64,000 nucleotides of DNA. Source: Qipengyuania xiapuensis. Its GTDB lineage: Bacteria; Pseudomonadota; Alphaproteobacteria; Sphingomonadales; Sphingomonadaceae. The translations under genes were made by a program, and so were the position numbers. Positions within the stretch are counted from its first letter, which is position 1, and the number at the start of each line of letters is the position of its first letter. The notes under the pieces were generated by a model. The model did not search any database. It was given only the letters and a program-made list of their open reading frames with translations, and had not been told where the DNA came from. The DNA is taken from NCBI RefSeq assembly GCF_019711395.1, contig NZ_JAIGNL010000002.1, positions 248,001 to 312,000 on the forward strand, in the 5' to 3' direction. Shown one piece after another: positions 9,054 through 18,560 of the stretch.

Positions 9054-9734
9054 ATGATCCCCTCTATGCGCTGGAAACTTCTGATCCTCGCCATCCCGTT
9101 TGCGCTCGCTGCCTGTGTCGGCCAGCCGGCAGAACGCGCGACAAATGCGCCTCGACCGGCCGACAATACGGCCGTAACGGCGTCCTTGGAAAAGCCCGAA
9201 ACCCGGCAGTGCCTCGCCGACCTTGGCGCCACCGGTGCGACCTTCTCGCCTCTGCCCGACCGCTATTACGGCGCCGGATGCAAGACGGTGAATTCGGTCC
9301 AGCTCAGCCGTGTAGGCGGCGATATGGGCCAGCTGCAGGTTACCAATCTCAAGAGCGTCGCCTGCCCTCTGGCAAACACGTTTGCATCATGGGCGCGCTT
9401 CGGCGTCGATCGGGCGGCACGACAGGTTCTCGGCAGCCCGCTGGCGCGGATCGAGACGATGGGCAGCTACTCCTGCCGCAATGTGGCTGGGACCGGCAGG
9501 TTGTCGGCCCACTCGCGCGCGGAGGCTGTCGATGTCGGCGCATTCGTGCTGGCCGACGGACGCCGCATCAGTGTGAAGAACGGCTGGAATGCCTCGAAAG
9601 AGGAGCGCGAGTTCCTGCGCGTGATCCATAGCAGCGCCTGCAAGCGCTTCGGAACGGTGCTCGGCCCGGATTACAACGCCGCGCACCACGACCACCTGCA
9701 TCTTGAACTCGGGAGTGGGTCGTTCTGCAGGTAG
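9054..9734 (+). CDS. Extensin-like C-terminal domain lipoprotein
   Basis: A 226-residue exported protein. The N-terminus carries a short signal with a lipobox ending LAAC (about residue 20), so it is probably lipidated. The rest matches the bacterial extensin-like C-terminal family: paired cysteines, TFASWARFGVDRAAR, a SYSCRNV segment, SAHSRAEAVDVGAF and HHDHLHLEL. The HxH-type ending resembles LAS-type peptidoglycan peptidases, which suggests a cell-wall role, although no activity is established for the family. A second ATG at 9066 would shorten the signal by four residues. It is followed at 9790 by a convergent regulator gene. Confidence 0.84.
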   Translation: MIPSMRWKLLILAIPFALAACVGQPAERATNAPRPADNTAVTASLEKPETRQCLADLGATGATFSPLPDRYYGAGCKTVNSVQLSRVGGDMGQLQVTNLKSVACPLANTFASWARFGVDRAARQVLGSPLARIETMGSYSCRNVAGTGRLSAHSRAEAVDVGAFVLADGRRISVKNGWNASKEEREFLRVIHSSACKRFGTVLGPDYNAAHHDHLHLELGSGSFCR

Positions 9735-9789
9735 GTGGTGCGCGGCGTCACGACGATGGAAGTGCGACCTTCCGGGCCTGGAGGCTAGC

Positions 9790-10425
9790 CTACTTCGCCG
9801 TGAGGATGATTGCCGGTTCTTCGGTCAGGTGAGCTTCGATACGCAGCCGCACCGCTTCGGCTGCATGCGAGGCGCACAGCTTGTTCATCATGTTCGCCCT
9901 GTGGATTTCGACCGTACGCGGACTGATCGACAGCTCGCGCGCGATCATCTTGTTGCTGCGCCCTTCGGCGAGCCAGTCGAGCACTTCGCGCTCGCGCGGG
10001 GAAAGGGTCGCGATGCGGTTGCGCGCCTCGACGACCTTGCGGCGCGCTCTTACATAAGCATCGGCCTCTTCGCTGATACGTGACACCATCGTCAGGAGTC
10101 GATCGTCACGCAGCGGCAAGCGCAGGTAATCGAGCGCCCCCTGCTTGATCGCCTCGACAACCTTGCCGGGACGCGGATCGATCGAGGTGGCAACGAGCGG
10201 GATCCAGGCTGCGTGTTGGGCAAGCTCTTCGAGAACCTCGAGGGCGCTGCCCTCCCCCTCGTCGTCACGCGCAAGCACCACCCCGCGCTGGGGCGGTGCG
10301 GCGAGCAATTCGGCGGCATCGGAGTAGACTTCGCAATGGAGACCTAGCTCGAAACCCTTTCGCGCCTGTTCCGCACGGGACCGGGATGAGCCATCGACGA
10401 TATGGAGTACCTGAGCCTGTTGCAT
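9790..10425 (-). CDS. FixJ/LuxR-type regulator with degenerate receiver
   Basis: A 211-residue two-domain regulator. Residues 1-120 have the length and pattern of a receiver domain, and 140-200 are a LuxR/FixJ helix-turn-helix (LSPREREVLDWLAEGRSNK, then ISPRTVEIHRANMMNKL). The receiver looks unable to work conventionally: the acidic pair is DG (VDGSS), the phospho-acceptor region reads LARDDEG, and the conserved Lys is replaced by Leu103 in DYLRLPL. It may act without phosphorylation or respond to another signal. The ATG at 10425 is chosen because the receiver beta-1 starts right after; an in-frame ATG lies at 10437 and another at 10461. No histidine kinase is adjacent. Confidence 0.85.
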   Translation of the reverse strand: MQQAQVLHIVDGSSRSRAEQARKGFELGLHCEVYSDAAELLAAPPQRGVVLARDDEGEGSALEVLEELAQHAAWIPLVATSIDPRPGKVVEAIKQGALDYLRLPLRDDRLLTMVSRISEEADAYVRARRKVVEARNRIATLSPREREVLDWLAEGRSNKMIARELSISPRTVEIHRANMMNKLCASHAAEAVRLRIEAHLTEEPAIILTAK

Positions 10426-10508
10426 GGCCGGAACCATGTCCGCAATCAGCAGCAATACCAATTACGTATCACTACCAATACGACTGTATTCCCAGCAACT
10501 TACGGGAA

Positions 10509-10518
10509 CCCCTAGGGG
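10509..10518. repeat. CCCCTAGGGG palindrome upstream of the FixJ-like gene
   Basis: A perfect 10-base palindrome lies in the 127-base gap between the Anbu gene and the FixJ-like regulator. On the minus strand two ATTGGTA copies lie nearer the regulator start. They could be regulator-binding sites; no factor is assigned. Confidence 0.3.
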
Positions 10519-10552
10519 AGATGGCAGGAAATTCGCATCCAAATCGGATCGA

Positions 10553-11302
10553 TTAGTCTTCGCGCTTCAGGAATGCGTAGTCTGGCAACGAATGAAACGC
10601 GTTCTTCAGCGCATCACCCCAGCTTGAAGAGATCGCCTGGAAGTAGGGATCTTCGTGCGTGACGCGGTGCTGGTGACCTGCTTCGAAGGTATCGCGCGCG
10701 ATCACCTGCAGGTCCAGCGGAAGCCCGACCGAGAGGTTGGCCTTCAGCGTCGAATCGAAGCTGACCATCAGCAGCTTGACCCCGTCTTCGAGGCTCATGT
10801 GGCGATCATAGCCGCGGATGATGATCGGGCGGCCGTACTTTGTCTCGCCGATCTGGAAGAAGGGCGTATCGAGGCTCGCCTCGATGAAGTTGCCTTCGGG
10901 ATAGACCATGAAGAGGCGCGGCTCCATGCCCTGGATCTGGCCTGCGACGATGATCGAGGCGGTGAAACGCCCCCTGCCCTTGGCGCCGTTCGCGTCCTGC
11001 CGTTCGGAAATGATGCCGCGCATGAGATTTCCGACCTCGGTGGCGACCTGGAACATGGTCGGCGACTTGAGCAGCGCGTTGTCCCGGTTTTCCGGCTCCT
11101 TCGTGCGCTCTTCGAGCTGGCTGATGACGGCCTGCGTGGTGGCGAGATTGCCAGCGGTCATTACGGTGATGATGCGATCGCCCGGCACCTGCCAGGTGAA
11201 CATCTTGCGGAAGACTGAGATATTGTCGACGCCCGAATTGGTGCGGGTATCGCTCATCAGGACAAGCCCCTTGTCGAGCTTCATTCCCACGCAATAGGTC
11301 AT
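10553..11302 (-). CDS. Anbu, bacterial proteasome-like protease
   Basis: This 249-residue protein belongs to the proteasome-type peptidase family known as Anbu, an Ntn hydrolase forming helical or ring-like assemblies in the cytosol. The N-terminus reads MTYCVGMKLDKGLVLMSDTR, so removal of Met exposes the Thr nucleophile, as the family requires. SDTRTNSG and the following GNLATTQAV match the proteasome beta-fold core. It is the last gene of a four-gene unit (ATP-grasp, alpha-E, transglutaminase, Anbu) reading leftward, and starts 13 bases after the transglutaminase stop. This neighbourhood is the classic Anbu context. The substrate is not known. Identification is firm, the physiological role is not. 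Confidence 0.92.
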   Translation of the reverse strand: MTYCVGMKLDKGLVLMSDTRTNSGVDNISVFRKMFTWQVPGDRIITVMTAGNLATTQAVISQLEERTKEPENRDNALLKSPTMFQVATEVGNLMRGIISERQDANGAKGRGRFTASIIVAGQIQGMEPRLFMVYPEGNFIEASLDTPFFQIGETKYGRPIIIRGYDRHMSLEDGVKLLMVSFDSTLKANLSVGLPLDLQVIARDTFEAGHQHRVTHEDPYFQAISSSWGDALKNAFHSLPDYAFLKRED

Positions 11303-11315
11303 TGTATTTCTTTCT

Positions 11316-12131
11316 TTATTGCTGAACTTGCTGCTGTTCTACAGCAACATCGACTTCGAGGTCTTGCGAGCTGTTGCCAAAGCTTATCCCGGTCACAGGC
11401 GATGCATCACGGTAGTCGCGACCCGTGGCGACGCGCACATAGCGTTCGTCCGGGCTGATGCCATTGGAAATATCGAACCCGACCCAGCCGAGCCCTTCGA
11501 CGAAAGCTTCGGCCCAGGCATGCGTCGCTTCCTGTTCGATGCGGTCGTTCATCATGAGGTAGCCGGACACATAGCGCGCGGGCACGTCGAGCGCGCGTGC
11601 AGCGCCGATGAAGATATGCGCGTGATCCTGGCAGACACCTTTCTTTGCCGCGAAGCTTTCCTCGCCCGTGGTGTTCCACCCGGTTGAACCGACGCGGTAT
11701 TCCACCCTGTCGAGCACGCTGCGCGAAAGTTCGTGCAGCATGTCGAGCCGCTCGCCTTCGAAACTTCCGAGATCGCCGACCAGCTTCTTCATGCCAGGAC
11801 CCGGGCGGGTTAGCCTGGTCTGGGTAAGGAAGCTCCAGAGCGGGAGGTGGCCCGAATGGTGGCCGATCACCCCGGCATGGTCGTGCGTGTCCACCTTGCC
11901 GCGGCAAGTGATCGTCACTTCGGTCGCATCGGGTTCGACCGCGACCAGCGTAGTCGTGTTGTGGTGCTGGTCCTCATAAGTCAGCTCCTCGTGCGCATGG
12001 TCGTATTCCATCGACCATTCGAGGATTTCCTGGCCTTGCGTTTCCTTCGGCGTCAGGCGCAGCCGCTGGAGGGCGTGTACGACCGGCGTATCGAAGCGGT
12101 ATCGCGTGGTATGACGGATAGAGAGGCGCAT
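11316..12131 (-). CDS. Transglutaminase-like protein of the Anbu operon
   Basis: A 271-residue cytosolic protein with a bacterial transglutaminase N-terminal beta domain (residues 1-80, starting MRLSIRHTTRYRFDTPV) and a papain-like core. The triad is visible: Cys in KKGVCQDHAHIF, His in THAWAEAFVEGLGW and Asp in GFDISNG. Family members cleave or join amide bonds. The start codon overlaps the alpha-E stop as ATGA, so translation is coupled. In Anbu operons this enzyme is thought to act with the ATP-grasp protein on a peptide-like product, which has not been defined. Confidence 0.9.
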   Translation of the reverse strand: MRLSIRHTTRYRFDTPVVHALQRLRLTPKETQGQEILEWSMEYDHAHEELTYEDQHHNTTTLVAVEPDATEVTITCRGKVDTHDHAGVIGHHSGHLPLWSFLTQTRLTRPGPGMKKLVGDLGSFEGERLDMLHELSRSVLDRVEYRVGSTGWNTTGEESFAAKKGVCQDHAHIFIGAARALDVPARYVSGYLMMNDRIEQEATHAWAEAFVEGLGWVGFDISNGISPDERYVRVATGRDYRDASPVTGISFGNSSQDLEVDVAVEQQQVQQ

Positions 12132-13075
12132 CAGCTCAGGAACCTGTAATCTCGTGCGATGGCTTCGCCAATCGCGGCGTTCGAGGCCATGAATTCGGTC
12201 AGGAACTCGTGCAGCCCCTGGTCGAAGATCTCGTCGATCGAAAGATCGGCGATCCTTGTGTCGGCATCGCGCATGAGCGCATTGCTCTCCCCTTCGGTGC
12301 CATGCAGGCGGGCGAGCGCGGCGAGATTGTTGCGCAGCTCGGAATGGCAGAAAGCGAGGCTACGCGGGAAGCGATCGTCGAGGATGAGGAACTCGCAGAT
12401 ACCGCGCGCGTCGATCCGGCCCGCATTGAGCCAGCGATAAGCCCTGTCACCCGAAACCGAGCGCAGCACCGTGTCCCACTGGCCTGTATCGAGGCTCGAT
12501 CCGACGTAGGAAAGCGAGGGGAGCAGGAGGTAATATTTGATGTCGAGAATGCGCGCGATCGAATCCGCGCGCTCGATGAACATGCCGGACTGCGCGAAGT
12601 GATAGCCTTCTTCGCGCAGCATGGAGCCGGTGAGCGCGCCGCGTGCCATGGTAGCGGCGCGGCGGATCGTCTTCACTGCATCCAGCACGTGGTTCTCGCC
12701 GACGGGTTTCGCCAGCTGGTCGTCGATGATGAGCCAGTTCTCGTTGATCGCTTCCCACAGTTCGCCGCTGATGGCGTTGCGGGCGAGGCGGGCATTCTGG
12801 CGCACCAGCTTGTACATGCAGATGATGCTCGCGGGGTTCGCTTTCTCGCGCAGCATGAAGTTCCACGCCTGGTGCCCGGTGTAGCTCGAATGCTTTTGCT
12901 CGTAGGCGGCGCGTTGGCCCGAGGTCTCGATCACCGAGCGCCACTCTTCCTCCGCCGTCACGAGATCGCGGGTGAGCGCCATGCGAAGGCCGGCATCGAG
13001 CAGGCGCGCAGTGTTTTCAGCCCGCTCGAGATAGCGGAACATCCAGAACAATCCGTTGGCGGTTCTACCCAGCAT
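12131..13075 (-). CDS. Alpha-E domain protein
   Basis: This 314-residue, mostly helical protein starts MLGRTANGLFWMFRYLERAENTARL, the recognisable opening of the alpha-E (COG2307) family. It has no known catalytic residues and no signal peptide or membrane segment. It overlaps the ATP-grasp gene upstream and the transglutaminase downstream, each by an ATGA junction, so the three products are likely made in fixed ratio. In many bacteria alpha-E is fused to the ATP-grasp protein, which suggests a complex. Function remains unassigned. Confidence 0.9.
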   Translation of the reverse strand: MLGRTANGLFWMFRYLERAENTARLLDAGLRMALTRDLVTAEEEWRSVIETSGQRAAYEQKHSSYTGHQAWNFMLREKANPASIICMYKLVRQNARLARNAISGELWEAINENWLIIDDQLAKPVGENHVLDAVKTIRRAATMARGALTGSMLREEGYHFAQSGMFIERADSIARILDIKYYLLLPSLSYVGSSLDTGQWDTVLRSVSGDRAYRWLNAGRIDARGICEFLILDDRFPRSLAFCHSELRNNLAALARLHGTEGESNALMRDADTRIADLSIDEIFDQGLHEFLTEFMASNAAIGEAIARDYRFLS

Positions 13076-14502
13076 CAGTCTTTAAGCACCCATGTATCCT
13101 TGGTGCCCCCGCCCTGGCTCGAGTTCACCACCAGCGACCCTTCCTTGAGCGCCACCCGCGTCAGGCCGCCCGGGGTAATGTCGATCTTGTCGGGCGAGAC
13201 CAGCACGAAGGGCCTCAGATCGACATGTCGCGGCGCCAGCCCCTTCTTGGTGAAGATGGGGCAGGTCGAGAGCGAAAGCGTTGGCTGCGCAATGTAATTG
13301 GACGGATTGTCGACCAGCTTGGCGCGGAATTCCTCGATCTCCTTCTTGGTCGAGGCGGGCCCGACTAGCATGCCGTAGCCGCCCGACCCGTGGACTTCCT
13401 TCACGACCAGCTCGGCAAGATTGTCGAGCACGTATTTGAGGCTTTCCTCGTCCGCGCAGCGCCAGGTCTCGACATTGGGCAGCAGCGGCTTCTCGCCAGT
13501 GTAGAATTCAACGATATCGGGCATGAAGGAATAGATCGCCTTGTCGTCGCAAACGCCGGTGCCCGGAGCGTTGGCAATGGTCACCCCGCCAGCACGATAG
13601 ACGTCCATGATCCCGGGCACGCCGAGCACGCTGTCGGGATTGAAGGTCAGCGGATCGAGGAATTCGTCGTCCACGCGGCGGTAGATGACGTCGATCGCCT
13701 TGTACCCGCTGGTCGTACGCATCGCGACGCGGCCATTTACCACGCGCAGGTCGCTACCCTCGACGAGCTCGGCGCCCATCTGGTCGGCAAGGAAAGCGTG
13801 TTCGAAATAGGCGGAATTGAAGATACCGGGGGTAAGCACGGCGACGACCGGCTTGTCGCCCGCGCAATCGGGCGCACATGCGGCAAGGCTCTTGGCGAGG
13901 CGGCGCGGATAATCCGAAACGCTCTCGACCGGGCAACGCAGGAACAGCTCGGGGAACATCGCCATCATGGTTTCGCGGTTCTCGAGCATGTAGCTCACAC
14001 CCGAAGGCGTGCGTGCATTGTCCTCGAGCACGAAGAACTCGTCGGGCCCGGTTCGCACGAGATCGATGCCGACGATGTGAGTGTAGACCCCACCGGGCGG
14101 CGTGAAGCCGACCATGTTCGGCAGCCAGGCCTCGTTGTTGCGCAACAGGCTTTGCGGGAGGCGCCCTGCGCGGACGATCTCCTGCCGGTGATAGAGGTCG
14201 TGCATGAACGCGTTGAGCGCCGATACGCGCTGCTCGATACCGCGCGTCAGCCGCCGCCATTCGCCCGCATCGATGATGCGCGGCACCATGTCGAAGGGGA
14301 TCAGGCGCTCCTCGGCGTCATCCTCGCCATAGACATTGAAGGTAATGCCGGTTTTCCGGAAATTGGTCTCCGCCTCGCGGTGTTTGCGGCGCAGGAGCTT
14401 GTTTTCCTGGTCGTCGAACCACTCGCAATAGTTCGCGTAGGCGGGTCGCACCGAACCGTCAGGCTCGCGCATTTCATCGAAAAAGCCGGCGTCGCCGCTC
14501 AT
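13075..14502 (-). CDS. Circularly permuted ATP-grasp protein
   Basis: This 475-residue protein is the circularly permuted type 2 ATP-grasp (COG2308), the first gene of the Anbu operon. Family stretches include VNVYGEDDAEERLIPFDMVPR, FFVLEDNARTPSGVSYMLENR and VVKEVHGSGGYGMLVGPA, the last being a nucleotide-binding glycine-rich region. ATP-grasp enzymes join a carboxylate to an amine through an acyl-phosphate, so a peptide-bond-forming role is expected, probably with the downstream transglutaminase. No signal peptide. The stop overlaps the alpha-E start (ATGA). The substrate is unknown. Confidence 0.92.
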   Translation of the reverse strand: MSGDAGFFDEMREPDGSVRPAYANYCEWFDDQENKLLRRKHREAETNFRKTGITFNVYGEDDAEERLIPFDMVPRIIDAGEWRRLTRGIEQRVSALNAFMHDLYHRQEIVRAGRLPQSLLRNNEAWLPNMVGFTPPGGVYTHIVGIDLVRTGPDEFFVLEDNARTPSGVSYMLENRETMMAMFPELFLRCPVESVSDYPRRLAKSLAACAPDCAGDKPVVAVLTPGIFNSAYFEHAFLADQMGAELVEGSDLRVVNGRVAMRTTSGYKAIDVIYRRVDDEFLDPLTFNPDSVLGVPGIMDVYRAGGVTIANAPGTGVCDDKAIYSFMPDIVEFYTGEKPLLPNVETWRCADEESLKYVLDNLAELVVKEVHGSGGYGMLVGPASTKKEIEEFRAKLVDNPSNYIAQPTLSLSTCPIFTKKGLAPRHVDLRPFVLVSPDKIDITPGGLTRVALKEGSLVVNSSQGGGTKDTWVLKD

Positions 14503-14578
14503 AGTCCCCCGAAATTCGATATCGACCTGCAGGTGGCGCAGGAGGCAGCAGGACGCCGCCCTTCACGAGACTAAAGGT

Positions 14579-15331
14579 TCAGGCGCGGTCCAGTTCCGAA
14601 AGAAGCGCAGCAACCGCTTCATTCGTCAACACGAAACCCATGTGGCTGCATCGCAGGGCGATCGCCCGGTCGCGCTCTCCCGCGCGGCCGCAAGCCGACC
14701 GCGGATGGACGACGCCATCGCGCGGGCTCCACATGGCCACCGTCTCGACCGGCGGCTTTTCGCTGAGGACGGTATCGATCTCCGGCTCGTCGACGCGGTG
14801 ACCGGCAATTGCCTGGTAGGCGCGCCAGCCGTTGTTCGCGCGCGGGCTGCCCGAGAAGGGTGAGCCGAGCGTGACGACCTTCTCGATCTTGTCGGGATGG
14901 CGCTTCGCCAGTTCGCGCGCCATGACGCCGCCCAGGCTCCAGCCGATAAGGACGATCTGCTCGCCGCGACGCTGGTAAAGGTCGAGCAGCCGCTCTTCCG
15001 TCTTGGCAAAACGGTCAGCGGTCGCGCCGAGATTGACGCCCATGCCCCAGCTTTTCGCCGTGTGACCGGCTTTCTCGAGCTGCTTCGCCATCCAGCGCAT
15101 ACGCACGGGGTGAGCCCCGAAACCGGGGAGAAGCATGATCCGTTTGGGCGAGCGCGCAGGCGTCACTTCAAGCGAAGAGAACCGGCGCTTCACAGGTTCG
15201 AGCGGCCAGAGGAATTCGCGCAGCAGCAACAGTGCGCGCGGGCCGCGCGCATCGTCCGGGCAGGGTTCGGAGGCCAGCGCCAACCGGCGGCTCCACTCCT
15301 GTCGGGTTTCTTGGAACGGTAATGTTGCCAT
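14579..15331 (-). CDS. Alpha/beta hydrolase (lipase/PGAP1-like)
   Basis: A 250-residue alpha/beta hydrolase. The oxyanion and strand motif is [15 protein letters not shown], the nucleophile elbow is GWSLGG, a catalytic Asp is likely in SPRDGVVHP, and the His is in RCSHMGFV near the C-terminus. This arrangement resembles membrane-associated esterases or lipases rather than secreted enzymes: no signal peptide is present. The ATG at 15331 is chosen because the frame upstream of it would run into the divergent uvrB gene. The substrate cannot be inferred. It is separated from uvrB by 96 bases. Confidence 0.8.
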   Translation of the reverse strand: MATLPFQETRQEWSRRLALASEPCPDDARGPRALLLLREFLWPLEPVKRRFSSLEVTPARSPKRIMLLPGFGAHPVRMRWMAKQLEKAGHTAKSWGMGVNLGATADRFAKTEERLLDLYQRRGEQIVLIGWSLGGVMARELAKRHPDKIEKVVTLGSPFSGSPRANNGWRAYQAIAGHRVDEPEIDTVLSEKPPVETVAMWSPRDGVVHPRSACGRAGERDRAIALRCSHMGFVLTNEAVAALLSELDRA

Positions 15332-15427
15332 CGTCGTGCAATAATGCGCCGACGCGATGACAGGTTCCTGAATGAGCCACGCGCACCCCCGTTGCGCCCT
15401 TGCCGTGCGTTCCCCATATGTGCGCGC

Positions 15428-17623
15428 ATGGCAGAACTCGTAATCAGGCGCGGCCTCGAAGAACCCGACACCACTGGCGAGTTTGTTCCCCACAAACCCG
15501 CGCGTCCGGAAAAGTCGATGGGCGGGCGGCCGTTCAAGCTCGTCAGCGATTATACGCCCTCCGGCGACCAGCCGACCGCGATCGCCGAACTTGTGGGTTC
15601 GGCGCGCGAGGACGAGCAGACGCAGGTCCTCCTCGGCGTGACCGGTTCGGGCAAGACCTTCACGATGGCCAAGGTCATCGAGGAACTGCAGCGCCCTGCC
15701 CTGATCCTCGCGCCGAACAAGATTCTCGCCGCGCAGCTCTATGGCGAGTTCAAGAGCTTCTTTCCGGAGAACGCGGTCGAGTATTTCGTGAGCTATTACG
15801 ACTACTACCAGCCCGAAGCCTACGTGCCGCGGTCTGACACCTACATCGAGAAGGAAAGCTCGGTGAACGAGGCGATCGACCGGATGCGCCACTCGGCCAC
15901 GCGCGCGCTGCTCGAAAGGGACGATGTCATCATCGTCGCCTCGGTTTCGTGTCTCTACGGTATCGGATCGGTCGAGACCTATTCGGCGATGATCTTCGAC
16001 ATCAAGAAGGACGATGTCGTCGACCAGCGCGAGCTGATCCGCAAGCTCGTTGCCCTTCAGTACAAGCGTAACGATGCCGCCTTTGCGCGCGGCAATTTCC
16101 GCGTGCGCGGCGACAACCTCGAAATCTTCCCATCGCACTATGAGGACATGGCCTGGCGGGTGAGCTTCTTCGGTGACGAGATCGAGGAAATCAGTGAGTT
16201 CGACCCGCTCACCGGCAAGAAGGGCGCGAGCCTCGACAAGGTGCGGATCTATGCGAATTCGCACTACGTCACGCCCGGCCCGACGATGAAGCAGGCGAGC
16301 GAAGCCATCAAGTTCGAGCTGCAGGAGCGCCTGAAGGAACTGCACGAAGAAGGTCGCCTGCTCGAAGCGCAGCGATTGGAGCAGCGCACCAATTTCGACC
16401 TCGAGATGATTGCCGCCACCGGCTCTTGCGCAGGCATCGAGAACTACAGCCGCTTCCTGACCGGTCGCCTGCCCGGTGAACCGCCGCCCACGCTTTTCGA
16501 GTACCTGCCGGAAAATGCGCTGCTCTTCGTCGATGAAAGCCACCAGACCGTGCCGCAGATCGGCGCGATGGCGCGCGGGGACCACCGCCGCAAGCTGACG
16601 CTCGCCGAATACGGTTTCCGCCTCCCCTCCTGTATCGACAACCGCCCGCTTCGCTTCAACGAGTGGGACGCGATGCGCCCGCAGACCTTCTGCGTCTCAG
16701 CCACCCCTGGCCCGTGGGAGATGGAACAGACCGGCGGCGTCTTCGCCGAACAGGTCATCCGCCCCACTGGCCTCATCGACCCTCCGGTCGAGATCAAACC
16801 GGTGGAGGACCAGGTCCAGGACTGCATCGAAGAATGCAAAAAGACCGCCGCCAAGGGCTATCGCACGCTGGTCACCACGCTGACCAAGCGGATGGCGGAA
16901 GACCTCACCGAATTCATGCACGAGGCGGGTGTGAGGGTGCGCTACATGCACTCCGATGTGGAAACACTCGAACGCATCGAGCTGATCCGCGACCTGCGTC
17001 TCGGCGTTTACGACGTGCTGGTGGGCATCAACCTGCTGCGCGAAGGTCTCGATATTCCCGAATGCGGCCTCGTCTGCATCCTCGACGCCGACAAGGAAGG
17101 TTTCCTGCGCAGCGAGACCAGTCTCGTCCAGACCATCGGCCGCGCCGCGCGCAACGTCGAAGGTCGCGTGATCCTCTATGCCGACCGGGTCACCGGTTCG
17201 ATGGAACGCGCAATCGCGGAAACCGACCGCCGCCGCGAGAAGCAAAAGGCCTACAACGAAGAACACGGCATCACGCCCAAGACGATCAAGCGCAACATCG
17301 CCGATATCGTCGCGCATACTGCCGCACAGGACGGGGTCACCGTCGATACGGGCGACGACGAGCGCAACAACCTCGTCGGCCACAACCTGCGCGCCTACAT
17401 CGAGGACCTCGAGAAACGCATGCGCGCCGCTGCCGCCGATCTCGAATTCGAGGAAGCAGGCCGCCTGCGCGACGAAATCCGCCGTCTCGAAAACGACGAG
17501 CTCGGCCTTGGCGACGAGGAGAAGAAGGCACCGCGCGTCGGCCGGAGCGATGCGGGCCGTCCCGGCACGCGCAAGACCCGCTATGGCAAGACGCGCTACA
17601 AACGAATGGGCGGCAAGCCCTGA
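15428..17623 (+). CDS. uvrB: UvrABC system protein B, excision repair
   Basis: A complete 731-residue UvrB, the DNA-damage-verifying helicase of nucleotide excision repair. It loads at lesions from UvrA and positions UvrC. Walker A is [13 protein letters not shown]; the beta-hairpin region [20 protein letters not shown] is present, as are DESHQT (Walker B), the helicase motif TKRMAEDL and QTIGRAARN. The UVR domain that binds UvrC is at the C-terminus ([20 protein letters not shown]). The basic tail ([13 protein letters not shown]) is common in alphaproteobacteria. The ATG at 15428 gives an N-terminal extension of about 30 residues before the family core; a later ATG at 15518 is possible. Confidence 0.96.
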   Translation: MAELVIRRGLEEPDTTGEFVPHKPARPEKSMGGRPFKLVSDYTPSGDQPTAIAELVGSAREDEQTQVLLGVTGSGKTFTMAKVIEELQRPALILAPNKILAAQLYGEFKSFFPENAVEYFVSYYDYYQPEAYVPRSDTYIEKESSVNEAIDRMRHSATRALLERDDVIIVASVSCLYGIGSVETYSAMIFDIKKDDVVDQRELIRKLVALQYKRNDAAFARGNFRVRGDNLEIFPSHYEDMAWRVSFFGDEIEEISEFDPLTGKKGASLDKVRIYANSHYVTPGPTMKQASEAIKFELQERLKELHEEGRLLEAQRLEQRTNFDLEMIAATGSCAGIENYSRFLTGRLPGEPPPTLFEYLPENALLFVDESHQTVPQIGAMARGDHRRKLTLAEYGFRLPSCIDNRPLRFNEWDAMRPQTFCVSATPGPWEMEQTGGVFAEQVIRPTGLIDPPVEIKPVEDQVQDCIEECKKTAAKGYRTLVTTLTKRMAEDLTEFMHEAGVRVRYMHSDVETLERIELIRDLRLGVYDVLVGINLLREGLDIPECGLVCILDADKEGFLRSETSLVQTIGRAARNVEGRVILYADRVTGSMERAIAETDRRREKQKAYNEEHGITPKTIKRNIADIVAHTAAQDGVTVDTGDDERNNLVGHNLRAYIEDLEKRMRAAAADLEFEEAGRLRDEIRRLENDELGLGDEEKKAPRVGRSDAGRPGTRKTRYGKTRYKRMGGKP

Positions 17624-17729
17624 TACTTCGACCAGCGCACCCGTTCACTCGATCAGCGTAGAGCCGAGGGGTTCTCTCCAGCGCACGCGGCGTCCAAGTT
17701 GCGTCGCGCACACGGCAAGGGGAGAAACC

Positions 17730-18518
17730 ATGAAGCCGCACCTGATCCTGAGTACCGCATTGGCCTTTTCACTTGCGGCCTGCTCGCAGCCAGCCACCGA
17801 CGATCCAGTGGAGACCCCTGCCGACACAACCGTCTCGGCATCAACCCTCGACGCGGCAGTCGCCAATGAAGCGCGCCCGGAGAGCGCCCGGGAACTCGAT
17901 GCCAACCGCAAGCCCGCCGAAGTGCTCGCCTTCTTCGGCCTCGAGGATGGCGACGATGCCGTCGATGTGATTTCGGGTGGCGGGTACTGGGCGGAAATCC
18001 TGGTGCGCGCAGTCGGCGAGAACGGCAGCGTAACCGCGCTCGAGCCCGAGCAATTCTACGATGAGGAAGCCTGGAGCGCGCTCTCGGAACGCGAGCCGCG
18101 CATCGCGGTCGAGCGATATCCGTTCGAGAGCTTCACGCCCGGACCGGACCGGTTCGACTTCGCGATCATGAACCTCAACTACCACGACGTGTACTGGGAA
18201 TCGGAACAGTTCGGCGTGCCCCGCTCCGAACCGCAGGAGTTCCTCGCACAGCTCTTTGCCGCGATGAAACCCGGCGGGGTTGTCGGTGTGATCGACCATG
18301 CGGGCAAGGAAGGCGATACCCGCGCGATCGTTGACGAGACGCACCGCATCGCCCCCTCGGTCGTACGGACCGATTTCGAAGCGGCCGGCTTCGTGCTGGA
18401 AGATGCCAGCAGCATGCTCGCCAATCCCGATGACGACTACGACACGAGCGTCTTCGATCCGGCAATCCGCGGCAAGACCGACCGCTTCATGATGAAGTTC
18501 GTGAAGCCGGCCGAATAG
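17730..18518 (+). CDS. Methyltransferase-like lipoprotein
   Basis: A 262-residue exported protein. The signal ends in a lipobox, SLAACSQP (Cys at about 17), so the mature form should be lipidated. The rest resembles a Rossmann-fold class I methyltransferase of the COG4798 type: ARPESARELDANRKP, then DVISGGGYWAEILVRAVG (motif I), a DFAIMNLNYHD region and KPGGVVGVIDHA. The combination is odd because S-adenosylmethionine is not expected outside the cytoplasm, yet this family is regularly annotated with signal peptides. It may bind another ligand. An SD (AAGGGGAG) precedes the ATG. The next gene is an S10 peptidase 42 bases downstream. Confidence 0.8.
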   Translation: MKPHLILSTALAFSLAACSQPATDDPVETPADTTVSASTLDAAVANEARPESARELDANRKPAEVLAFFGLEDGDDAVDVISGGGYWAEILVRAVGENGSVTALEPEQFYDEEAWSALSEREPRIAVERYPFESFTPGPDRFDFAIMNLNYHDVYWESEQFGVPRSEPQEFLAQLFAAMKPGGVVGVIDHAGKEGDTRAIVDETHRIAPSVVRTDFEAAGFVLEDASSMLANPDDDYDTSVFDPAIRGKTDRFMMKFVKPAE

Positions 18519-18560
18519 CCGGGAATTTACGCGGGGCTGCTGCTTTGCCATAGCGTCAGC

